NCBI RefSeq assembly: GCF_050436995.1
Contig: NC_134749.1
Location: forward strand, 13,782,001 to 13,846,000
DNA length: 64,000 bases
Direction of reading: 5' to 3'
From: Anticarsia gemmatalis
Lineage: Eukaryota; Arthropoda; Insecta; Lepidoptera; Erebidae
Under the pieces are notes generated by a model. That model was not told the DNA's origin. It made no database searches and was given only the letters and a program-made list of their open reading frames with translations. Of the stretch, positions 12,501-24,500 are shown one piece after another. A program made the translations under genes and the position numbers. Each line of letters begins with the position of its first letter. Position 1 is the first letter of the stretch.

Positions 12501-15500
12501 TAACTATCTGGGTACCAAATGTGACGGCCTCCGTGGCGAAGTGGTTTAGGTCACCACGCCAATACCATTGCGTCGGGAGGTCGTGGGTTCGACTCCCACA
12601 CGGAGCAATTATTTGTGCGATCCACAAATAATTGTTTCGGGTCTGGTTGTGCTTTGCGTCCGTTGTTTGTAAAAGTCCCCGCGACACAAGAGCAATTCTT
12701 AGAAAAAAACTCTCAAAATTCGTTCTGTAGTGTATGAGTTCGTATGAGTAACAAAAATCATACTCTTTGTATTTATTAAATTGAAAGATATTTCTTAATA
12801 GTGGCCCGAAGTTTGGTAAAATTTCTCTATCCATCATTTATCAAAATCGGTTTGGTAGCTAAGTCGTCAAAGCATATCAGACAGACTTTCACGCATTCAT
12901 GTTATAATATTAAGAATCGTTAAAGTACGTTTAGTACGGGTATAAGGATAAACCACAAAGAAAAATGTGTAATAATATAGTTATATTTTTTCTTTGAGAG
13001 CTTTGGGAAAACATGAATGGTTTCGTTAATTTTTATTTCAATTCTTCCGGGTTTCATGCTTACACGTGTAGTGTGCCATTGATTGAATTACTGAAAGTTT
13101 TTGTAGGTTTCTGTTGTTGAAAATATTAAGTACCAATATTTATAAATAAAATAAAAAAAAAAATAACATTTTGTAAGACATGCTTGACAATTTCAAATAG
13201 CTACTATTCCGGGTGATTACCTTAACAATCTGAAGGGTGTATACCTATATCTATCAAAATGTTTAATTATTTTGAGCATGTATTAATTTAGTTTTTTAGT
13301 GCACTTACATGACCTTATTGTTACTTGTTAGTAAACATTATTCCTAACGTGATTTCCTTGATTTAATTTTTTTAGCACTTACTTTTTTTAATGTCTCCAC
13401 CCAAAGGTAGACTGGAAAAAAAAAAAAATTTGCATGAAGTCCGCCTTTATACACTTTTGTATAAAAATTTTGAAATAAATTAAGTCCAAGAGATACAATA
13501 ATGAGGCCCAGGCAAACTTTTAAATAAGTATCGGTTAACCTATCTGCTACATAAAGTGAAAACCAAGCTTAATTCTTAGTGTTAGTCCTGTAAAAAGTTA
13601 CTTGATGATTAGTTTTTACCCAATGATTCACAAACAATTTCACTAATCTGTCCTCGCAAACTCACAAGGCCACAATTGCCTAATATAATTCAGACAACGC
13701 ATATATTTATTGAATTATTACTTGTAATTTTCTTTTCTAATACATTCTTAGAAAGTCAAATTGATTTATAAACACGTAACCTTTTAAAGCTCGACTCTGA
13801 GGTTATTTATCTGAAAATTCATTGTTATATTTAAAAGCTAATGCAGTTGCCATTAAACAAGCTTTTAAGTTAAGTTTATTAAATGCATTGTTTTCTTCGT
13901 ATAATTGGTTGTAATATATTTTGTTCGGATAAACGTGTGATAAATATGCCGTAGGTGTTTAATAGTTCTTGTGTGAATAATAATAATTTAATTCAATGAA
14001 ATAGCTTTTTGTTAGTTGTCATTTTTCAAATATATGCATGATAATTGATTACATTTTGAATTTAGATTCAGTTCTTTATCAAAGATAGAAAACGTTTATT
14101 AATAGGTTTAAAAAAATAACCACTTTAATTCTGAAAGATTTTAACTTTAACTTTGACAAAAAGACTTGCTTTTTGTCAAAGTTAAAGTTAAAATCTTTAT
14201 GTTTTTTATCTGTTCTTTTAAATATCAACTTCCGCACTAAACAACACACACAAAAGTACTACAATACCCACAACAACAATTTATGGATAGCACAAATATT
14301 TGTTCCGTGTGGATATCAAACCCACGGCCTCCCAACGCACTTATAGTGGCGTAGCGACCACCTCAGACCAAAGTCAAATAATTTATTTGTTAATCGTACG
14401 TGTTTAATAAGATATGTACATTTATTGAGGGCATGCAAAGTCCGCAACCCGCACTTGTCCAGCGTGATGGACTCAAGGCCTAGCCCCTCCCTCATTACGG
14501 AAGGAGATCCTTGTCCAGCAGTGAGACATTCAATTTTAATAAAATACTAGCTGACTTCACTTGCGTCACATAAGAGAGAATGGGTCAAAATTTTCCCCGT
14601 TTTTGTAACATTTTTTATTGTTACTCTGCTCCTATTAGTCGTAGCGTGATTATATATAGCATATAGTCTTCCTCGATAAATGGACTATCTAACACTGAAA
14701 GAATTTTTCAAATCGGACCAGACATTCCTGAGATTAGCGCGTTCAAACAAACAAACAAACTCTTCAGCTTTATAATATTAGTATAAATTATAAACCTTGC
14801 TAAATCATTGCCATTTATTCTAGATAGAAACGAGAGACGTGCACTTCTGTACCGAGGAGTGGCCCGGCCCGGACCGCAAGAAGCAGTTCGGCATGCTCTC
14901 CTTCACACTAGTATACGCCATTCCTGGTGAGTATTTTGTATTCAACTAGCAAATAAGGAAATAAATAAATAATAATCCATTGTACAACTCACACACAGTC
15001 ATTTGATTCTAAACTAAGCAGAGCTTGTACCATGGTAACCAAAATACTGATAAACATGCTTATATTCTTAACAACATATTCACATTGAAAGGAGTCGGCG
15101 ATTTCTGAACCAAACAAGTAATGATTCCAAAAAAATGTTTCCTGCAAATCATTAAAATTCATACTAGAAGGTACATCTTGAATTGATAAAAAATATTGAA
15201 CCGATTGAACTGTCGATGATTAACATTCTTGATTAACGGTAAAAAAGATAAAACAATTACGGAATTTGTCCACTTTGAAATAGTTAGAAGGTCACAAATT
15301 AAGTGAAATTAATACACAGTAACAATCACCTTTTGCATAAAGGGTGTTCTTATTGTTAATTTTATTGCGAAAGTACTTTTATACTATACTAGCTGACCCG
15401 CGTAACTTCGCTTGCGTCGCATAAGAGAAACATAATTTTCCCCGTTTTTATAACATTTTTCACTGGTACTCTGCTCCTATTGGTCGTAGCGTGATGATAT

Positions 15501-18500
15501 ATAGCCTATAGCCTTCCTCGATAAATGGGCTATCTAACACTATTTTTCAAATCGGACCAGTATTTTCTGAGATTAGCGCGTTCAAACAAACAAACAAACA
15601 AACAATCAAACAAACTCTTCAGCTTTATAATATTAGTATAGATTAGTATAGATACTACTTGTAAAATAAAGCGATTGCTATAAAATTACGATGAAAAGTA
15701 AATCAATTGTAAAGTAAATTTTGTGAGTAAATAGCGTGCGATATAAACCCAATTAATTCAATATCTGCTAAAATGTTCACGAAAATTCACATAATATAAA
15801 ATGAACAAAATTAAATTTAATTTTTTATTTAAAATTAAAAATGTAGCGATATTTTAAAACATTGGAGAAGCCAATTTTGCAATAATTTAACATTTGATTT
15901 GTTGTAAAAAATATTAAGTTGGTATGTATCGTTCTTTGATCAAGTTATTTTTTATTTATTCCGAGAATGTTTTAACAAATGTAAAAAAATAAATTGGAGA
16001 CGGTAAAAGACCGTTTTTATTCCAGTTATTTACTTTGAGTACAAAGAATAGTTATTTTCGCGTTGTAAAAAAGATGACCCAATAAAATAATGTAGGACTT
16101 ATTCACCATTTCAGCATATTTAAAAGGATAGTATCCTCAAACCTTCGTTCCAATACACAAAGCATTGCCAAATTGTTCAAGTCGTTCTCAAATTCGCTTT
16201 TAAGATTAATTTTGCCTATTTATATTTATATATTTGCGTCTTAAAGTGAATTAACTAGGATTTTAACATTATTGTTATAAGGGGTCAGGGTTTGGTCAGA
16301 ACCCGGTAAATGAAAATAGGATAACCCTTTAGTAATGAGCATGATACCACAACGGTTAAGAGGCTGAACCCTGCTAAAGACTATTTTCACTGGCCAAATG
16401 AGGCCAGGATTAATAAGAAGGGATCTTTAATTATAGTTTACAATATGCCACGAAAGATTTATTCCTTCACTATGGATAACACTATAACCAGGCTAAATAT
16501 AATACATTTAATAGAATACGGAAATTAACGAGCACATTTTACCTTGGAATGCCCGACGTTAAGGCGCAAGTAAGTGTTACTTGCGCCGTAACGTCGGGCC
16601 ATGGTTTATGGCTTACTTTTTTAGAATAAGTATTATATATTATAAGCATCCATAGCCTATACTTCTATACTAATACTATTAACACGAAAAACTAGTTTAT
16701 TTCCACGACACACCCAACCGCTTAACTAGTTAAAAGAATCTAAAAATCGGTAATCAAACAAAGGCTAGATTTTTACTTATTTCCATAAACAACACCCACT
16801 AGCCTGAAACAAAAAAAACAAGAATCTGAAATCGTACCCGGGTCAAATAATTAACAAAAAATAAAAAAACTTGTTTTACCAACGAAAGCACCCAATCAAC
16901 GAAATATTAAAATCATAAATATTGTAAATACTTCAAAAAGCTTGAAAAATTAACACACTATCAACTGAGGCACGATAAAGCTACTTCCTTCCAATTATTT
17001 ACTGTTGCCTCGAGGCAAATTGCCTGTCGATCAGACGTTAACTACCGATAAAATGAGGCTTTATGCACTTTATTTAGAGGCGAGAATCATTATAAAGCTT
17101 ATTGCTTTGATAATGAAAAAAAAAAGAATAAAATGTGTAAAAGTGGTGCAGTGGTTCAGGTTGCCACGCCGAATATGATACGATCCACAAATATTTTTTT
17201 CGGGTCTGTTTGTACTTTGTGTGCGTTGTTTGTATGTTTATAAAAGTCCCCGCTATGCAAGAGCAATTCGGATTGCAGAAGTTGTCTTTAAAAAAAAATT
17301 GTCTTTTGAACGAAACTCACGCAATATTTTTGATATTGTAAGACGCGGTTCGTCGTTTAGGTGTGAAGTACGGCATGATTAATCGCATGTCCCTTTAGTC
17401 AGCGGTGCAATTTAGGCTCTTCACGGTGTGTCACGCAACGCTTTTATAAACATACACATATAAATGTACATTGTACATTCTTCATTCATTCAGGAGTCTG
17501 AATTGCGTTTGACGGTTTGACTACACAGTAAATAGCCAAAACTGTGTGCAGCCTTTGAGGCGGATAATATTATGTAATAATGACTTTAACACATCTAAAA
17601 GTTATAATCTCTATCATAGACTATTACAGAAAATCAGATTTAAATTACCTACTGTCGTCATGATGTAGCCACGTCTATTCCTTTCAATGTCTAAAAATAA
17701 ACATAAAAATCTCTGTGCTCTAAAAATAACTAAAGCATATGTCTATGATTTGCGAATTCTCGGTACAAATGTGTAATGCGAAGATTATTTTTGCGTGAAT
17801 ACGTTAGCTTCTTAACGTTAAATCCGAACAAATTATGTCAGGATAATCGATTTTCAGATGAAAACGTGTTAAAGTATCATAAGTCTCAGTGTTTCTACAT
17901 GATAAGTAGTAAAATCCTTATACTAATATGCTCCTAATGACTGTTTATTTATAATTGCCCCTATTACATGGGACTACCATTATGAACAGTGCATCGAGGG
18001 TGTATTTAATACACCTTTGCCTAAACCTTCCTGTAATACAAGCGTGATATTATGTATGTAACACTAATGCTGCTATTGAATATATTGTGAAGTATTTTTT
18101 AGCTACAAAATCTTAACTAAACAGTCAAAGCAAAGTAAAATATTTTGCCCCGGTTTCCTATTTCCTAAATAAGTATCGCATATAATTTTAGTAATTCTTT
18201 TCTTTCTTTTACTGTCCCTTATATTTTGTATAGATTGGCAATTGAAAAGAGTGGCCGTGAGTTTCTTGCTAGCTCTTCTCATAAGGCTCTACACCCCTTC
18301 CGAGCTAATGGTAGATTCAGTAATTGTAACGACTATCATAACTGTCAATATTCGACCTAAATTAATAAATTATTTGATTTTGGTTATTCGAAGACCGACA
18401 CTTATCCACGGGCTGTTAAACTGGCCCTCAGGCTTAACAAAACATATAAGACACTGAACAAACAACCAAAATGTTCAATTCACAGTGAAATGCAAGCATC

Positions 18501-21500
18501 AATAAGAGTTCAAAGCGGGCACTCTCCGTCGCAGTAATGTTTGTCGCAATTCTGCTTTGAGTTTCTGTCGATGAACATCTATTTGTGTTGATGTAAGGTT
18601 TGTTTGTAGTTACTATACTGATTATATGCTTATACTGCTTGTAGTAGCACTCAATAGATGATATAAATTAATGTTCACGTGATTTGATGTTACATTAATT
18701 TATTTGGTTATTTACTGTTAGGTTTTTACATTTAAAATTGCGAAATGCATATATTATATCGTTCTTTAATGCAACTCTTTTCTTTCTCGACAGCATATAG
18801 TAGTCAAATATCTGTCCGTATGTCATAAAACTAAAAATAATGCATATATTTGAAACTTGTACAGTTATATACATGTATCTTCTTACTACGGATTTCTTTT
18901 TCCGCCCAAAAAATTGCAAAACTTTTAAAAACGAACAGAATACTAGTATCTTATACTCATATCTCATCAATTTATTCCAAAAATTGCCTTTCAATGAAAC
19001 TAGGTCGAAGGGCCTCGTGGTCCCATCGAAGTACAAATACCCAAAAGGTCCACATTCCTTACTGTATCGGTATGTATGTAGTTCCTATAGTTTCCTTATT
19101 GGTTCTTTTGTTTACTCACACGATATAAACATTGGTTAGTTCGGGTTTAATCAAAGGAGATACATAAGAATGTTCGCGGGGAAAATAAAAGCTTATTTAG
19201 AGGGAATTGTGAAAAAAATATAAGATAGCAATAGATTTTTAGAAAAATAAATAAGTAATATTCAAGTAGCTGCAGGTTTGAACCGGAGGCAACACACCTA
19301 ATGACATTTCGAAGTTATGTGTTTATTAGAAATAATTATCACTTGCTCTAACGGTAAAGAAAAACTTTGCGATGAAACCCTGCATGCCTAAAAAATTGTT
19401 TAATATATTTATTGAGGGCATGTGAAGTCCCCAACTCGCACTTGGCCAGCGTGGTGGACTTAATGCCTAACCCCTCCCCCTCGTTTGGGAGGAGACCCTT
19501 GCCCTACAGTGGGACAGTAATGGTAAAAAAAATGCTTATTAGTGTCAATATTTTTTAATATACCGTTTTTTTATTGGGATACATTGAAAATATTCACTTT
19601 AAAATATTACACACTCATCAAATCAAAATAAATAGTAATTTACAATTTCACTCGTATTTCCCATCAATAGTTTCAGGTGAAAGAACAATATTGTTTTTCA
19701 CGAAGGGTAAATTGTTAAACTTTGGCACGTAGCAAAATTGTAGGATTTAGCGCTAACAGTTTTTCGATTTCTTGGTTCAAGTAATATTCATTGAGTAGAC
19801 TGTTCTTTACACAATTACATTTGAAAAGTATATAAATGTTTTCTTATGTAAGTATGTGACAAAGCGCAACTCTATAAGAATTGAAATATAAAATTTGACT
19901 ATCAGGTAAAACATGTAAATTTTAATGCATATTCATGACAAATATTTTAATTACAAAAACAAAAAAGCGCTAGATTTCTTTGAAAAAATATATCTATTTT
20001 TATAATAGCGAAATGCCATCAAAATCCACTGAACCATTTAGTAGAAAAATCTAAATAAGGAAATTGAGAGAGTCATTTTTTCTTAAGAATTTCTTTTAAA
20101 ACATAGGACGTTTTAAAAACAAATTTAAATGTATTGTTATAAATAGATGAATTCTACCTCACGTTATGTCAATACCGTCTCAATTATCTGTCGAAACGTG
20201 TTGTCCATTCAGAACCAAAATAGGCTGCTTGTGGACTGAGATTATACGTACAATTAACAATAAACTTCACAATCAGTGTCCACAATGAAACTATGATTAT
20301 TGTGTGACAATTTGCTTAGGTATTAAGCGGCTATAATTAGACCTTAAAGTTTAGCCGAGATATAATATGTGTAAATAAATATATTATAGAGCTTGTTCAC
20401 ATGGCAAGCCTTGAAGACGCGTTTTTATAACGCGCATTTCAAGCTAACGCTTGAGCTCGTAAACAAGATCTAAAGACTAATACAATTAATATGTAATAAC
20501 TATAGTGATTTGAATTTTAAAAGTCTTTGAAGTGGATAGTTTATACAGTATGACTGGTGAGATACCTTTAATACTTGAGGACGTGATAGTATGCGAACAT
20601 ATATCATGAAATAAAATAACACAAAAACTAAATATTAAATAACTTCTTAGTAAACTTCGTACAAAGTACACCGAGAGTCCAGTATTTAACTGCGGAATAA
20701 TTGGACACCGCGCGCGCATCGCGCTATCAACACAGAATACATGGGCGAGTCCATTTTTGACAACTTGTCGCTTAGCAACAAAACTAGTAAAGGGTGTAGT
20801 GAGTATAATATCCAAATTTCCCTTATTTTAGAGAAATTTAGATAAAAATTAAGCTTCTATTTTTTTTATATCAAGTTAACGAGAATCGAGTACCGAGTAC
20901 TCTCCATAAGTATTGAAGGTATCTCACCAGTCATACTGTATAAAAAGCGTTAAATTCGTTTTATAACAAATACTTCATTTGAAAAAATCTACAAATTTTT
21001 ATTGACAAAAAGAAAAGTAGTATAATGTTAAGTGTTAAAAAGGTCATTGAAATTACAACACGTAACTAAAAATTCAAAAAATTGATAATAATAAAAGCAT
21101 ATTTCTAACTAAAAATGGGCATTTCAGCTTCACAACCAAAAGGTCAAAACAAAAATTTCAAAGTCTCCAACTTAAAAATACAATACAGAAATATTTCAAA
21201 CCTTATGTTCTATTTCAACAACATACATACATATAAACTTTAAGTAAAAACCAATACTATCCTATATCAACAACTATAGTTCCTACTCGAAACACAGAAG
21301 TCACTAACATACAGAATTACAGATTCTGCGAACTGCTGGTATCACTATTGTAGTTCCACTACTTAATAGAGAGCGCGCTCAATGTATCTACAGTATGATT
21401 AATAATATCGTATGTGACCAACATAAAGTAGGTGTAACGAACAGTACCTCGATTCTCTACTACTATCGACTACCAACAGCCGGCTAGCTATCGAGAAATT

Positions 21501-24500
21501 TTACACGAAAATCTGTTGAGCGCCTCTATCGGGCTTCGTATGAACTATTTTGGTAGTACATTTTCAAAATCAAAATCAAATCATTTATTCATTTAAGTCA
21601 AATATTGACACTCATGATAGTCGTTAAAGTTATTTAATCTACCACTAGCTCGGAAAGGGGGTAGAGCCTTATGAGAAGAGCTAGCAAGAAACTCACGGCC
21701 ACTCTTTTCAATCGCCAAAAGTTTTACGATGTGGTTGATACAATAATTGATCATGCGAGGGGTTTACCAACAATCAATGATGTAGACTAAACGTCAAGTC
21801 TTAAATGTCAAACTCCCTATACTCGACAGACAGTACAGACTATACAGAATTGCGCTACTCGCCTCGGGTACGAACCCTCGACGCTTTGTGTGGGAGGCGT
21901 ATACTTAAACTACTAGACTTACTATTTTTGCCGATACTGATGTTTACAATTAGGCCGCGAAGCAGGCTTTAAATCTTGTATACCTCCGTTCTTGTATAAA
22001 AAGCTCTCTACAAAGTTGTTGGCCTATACCACGACTTGTACGAGAACTAATAAGATACGAACTAAACTAGGCAGGAGTAAACATCTTGTGTAAGTTTCAA
22101 GTAGATGGCAAAGTTACACTCAAATGACGTGGAGGCAGCTTTGATGAGTATGTGAATGGAGATAATATGGCAACTATGTTGTATTTACTTGTATTTGGAA
22201 GTGATTTCGTTATTGTCCTTTTTTGGTGAAAAGTATGTTATAGTTTTCTGTCTATTTACTTGGGGTAATCGATCGCGATTCTCTACCACTATCGGCTATC
22301 AACAATCGGATAGCTATAGAAAAAAAAGTATAAAAAACTGATCGGCGCCTCCAGTAGGTGCCGTAAGAACTAATTGGTCCGTACGTTTTAAATGTCAAAT
22401 TCTTGATTATTGTTAGTATCGACGCGCGACATATAAAAAATATAAGTATAATGCAACTAAATTATTAGTAAAGTATTATTTAAGACCGATTACTTTATAA
22501 AATCATAAACTCCATGGAACATATAATATATGTATACTTTATTTCAACTTCACCACCTACTTACTACGGTAAAAAATACTTATAAATATCATTAAGCGCG
22601 AATTTTAAAATCAAATCTGTAGTTTCCAAGATTTCCTACAAAAATAAAGTATTATAGGAATGTTCTAAATAATATTTTGTTCACAGGTTCAATAACGATA
22701 ATGTCGTACGCGTGCATGGGAAGGACGCTGTGCTCCGTACGACCGCCCTTCGACATCGATGAAGGAAACGTTAGCATGCAACAGGTATGTAGTTTATTAC
22801 TACTAATAATATTACCTAGGAGTGTAAGTTTAAGTTTGGCGGTTTTTTAAGGTTCTGTACCTAAAGGGTGAAAGTGGAACCCTAGCCTTTATTCGAACAC
22901 AACGACGAATACTACTCTATAATAAAAATAAAATATAAGTATGAAGAAAAAACAAACACATTGTATGGGGACCCACTTTGTAACTTAATTCCCTTCTGGC
23001 GCGAGTCCGACTCGCACTCGGCCGCTTTTTACAGTTTGTATCGCTTGCAGGATGTAGGCATTGCTGATTTGTTAGATACACGATAGTTTTCTATTTTAAA
23101 ATAAAAAAATGACATTGGACAACTCACACACGGTCATTTGATTCCAAACTAAGCAGAGCTTGTACTATGGTAACCTAATAACTGATAAACATACTTATAT
23201 ACTTCTAAGTACATACCTATATACTCGTGCTCATAGCACAAAAATTTGTCCCGGTTGGGATTCGAACTCACCACACGCGGCGCTTTGGTTATTGCGGCGA
23301 GGTGACCACTTTAACCACTGCGCCAAACGTGCAGTTACTTAGTTTATTATTTTTGGTATTATAGTCTTTTAATTAGTTCTTTTGCATGTGAAAGTGAATA
23401 TTCTAAGAGTGGTTTATTTGATTTTGACTCCTGACTAAATTTGTCTCAATAGTTTGGTTAAAAAGAACCTAACTCTTTCCATCGCGTAGTCTATTGTTAC
23501 TTTAACAAGATTTTAAAAAGTTTTTTAAACTTTTTTAACATTTCCTTTGATAGGTACTATTTTTGTTACCAACTCCAGAACTTTCAATTTAAACACTACG
23601 TGGGTGGGTATTTAGGCGCCAGGTGTAATAAACTTTATTTTCTCACAACTGCTTCTAACTTTACTCGTATTAACTTGTATCACATTAAAAGAATATTAGA
23701 CATAACTCAACATAAAGCAATACGGTTTTTATCTATGGCGTTTCATTACAAACATTAAAGAAAAAGATAAAAGCGAATATAAAAAAGCTTGGCACAAAAA
23801 CTCTTGGTGTCGTTAAAAACCATGAAATGCAGATATTTTCGCGGAACCATTATTTTCGGCTTTTAAAGACCATTATGATTTTGAATATAAAACGTGAGGA
23901 TACGAGGCGTGATATTTTACGTAAAACAAGCGGACGCCCGCATCTGCGTCCGCGTTGTAGATTTCCCGTTCTTCAAAGTATATTGTAGCCTATATTATTA
24001 TGTTGCCTAAAATTATAGCCATTCAACAAAAAAGTTTTATTCAAATCCGTCCATTAGTCCCGGAAATTAGCGAAAAACGTTTTTTTTTGTCGATATTGTT
24101 TTAATACTGTTCTTAAACCTCCCCTCATGGATTATTTTTGATTGTATTTAATGTCCAGACATGCCATTAATACAGTTTTATTATATGTACATAGATAGGA
24201 TAGAAAAGAGGAACGACCAAGGACGATCACATTCAATAGGTCTACCCAGAAGCATTGGCCAGTATTTGATGTTGTTCTCCATCATCAAATGTGATTTTAG
24301 CAATACTCGTCAACGAAAATCGAAAATTGAAAATACTGATCATACATCTACATTTCTAGTGTTTTTCTAACCACTGTAACTAAATTTTGTTGGCTTATAG
24401 AAGACTTAAATATTGACCTAATTTCAAAGGTGTATTACATACTAGCATTTGATATCAAAACGTCTATTATCTTCATCTACAAACATACCCTCAAAAATGC

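Larger units (their letters stand above)
10073..14823 (+). other. Intron 2 (4751 bp)
   Basis: The donor is GTATGT. It contains a LINE tail, a TA-flanked MITE (10751-10974), three Helitron copies, an older Helitron split by a SINE (12450-12918), a LINE end near 13385-13500, a 30-bp-arm hairpin (14134-14198), a SINE fragment and a LINE tail abutting the last Helitron. I see nothing in about 11280-11960 and 13500-14130. Confidence 0.8.
14927..22686 (+). other. Intron 3 (7760 bp)
   Basis: The donor is GTGAGT. It contains a partial SINE (14974-15082), a Helitron (15389-15643), a near-perfect hairpin (16551-16599), a SINE (17143-17283), a LINE 3' fragment (18236-18395), a LINE tail (19404-19526), a TA-flanked element (20546-20938), and two MITE copies, one split by a LINE fragment. 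I see nothing in 15650-16540, 17300-18230, 18400-19400 and 19530-20380. Confidence 0.8.

Noticed and set aside
12433..12837. 134-codon minus-strand open frame
   Set aside because: It runs across an S1 SINE nested in a Helitron-like repeat. Similar frames cross the SINEs at 46163, 54866 and 56236.
18695..19139. Overlapping frames of about 100 codons on both strands
   Set aside because: Low-complexity AT-rich translation with no motif and no splice support.
20388..20472. Possible small inverted-repeat element (GAGCTTGTTCAC / GTAAACAAGATC)
   Set aside because: The arms are short and imperfect and I found no target duplication or second copy.
20486..20815. 109-codon minus-strand frame as a transposase
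   Set aside because: It overlaps the edge of the TA-flanked element, starts inside and ends outside it, and has no DDE-type motif.
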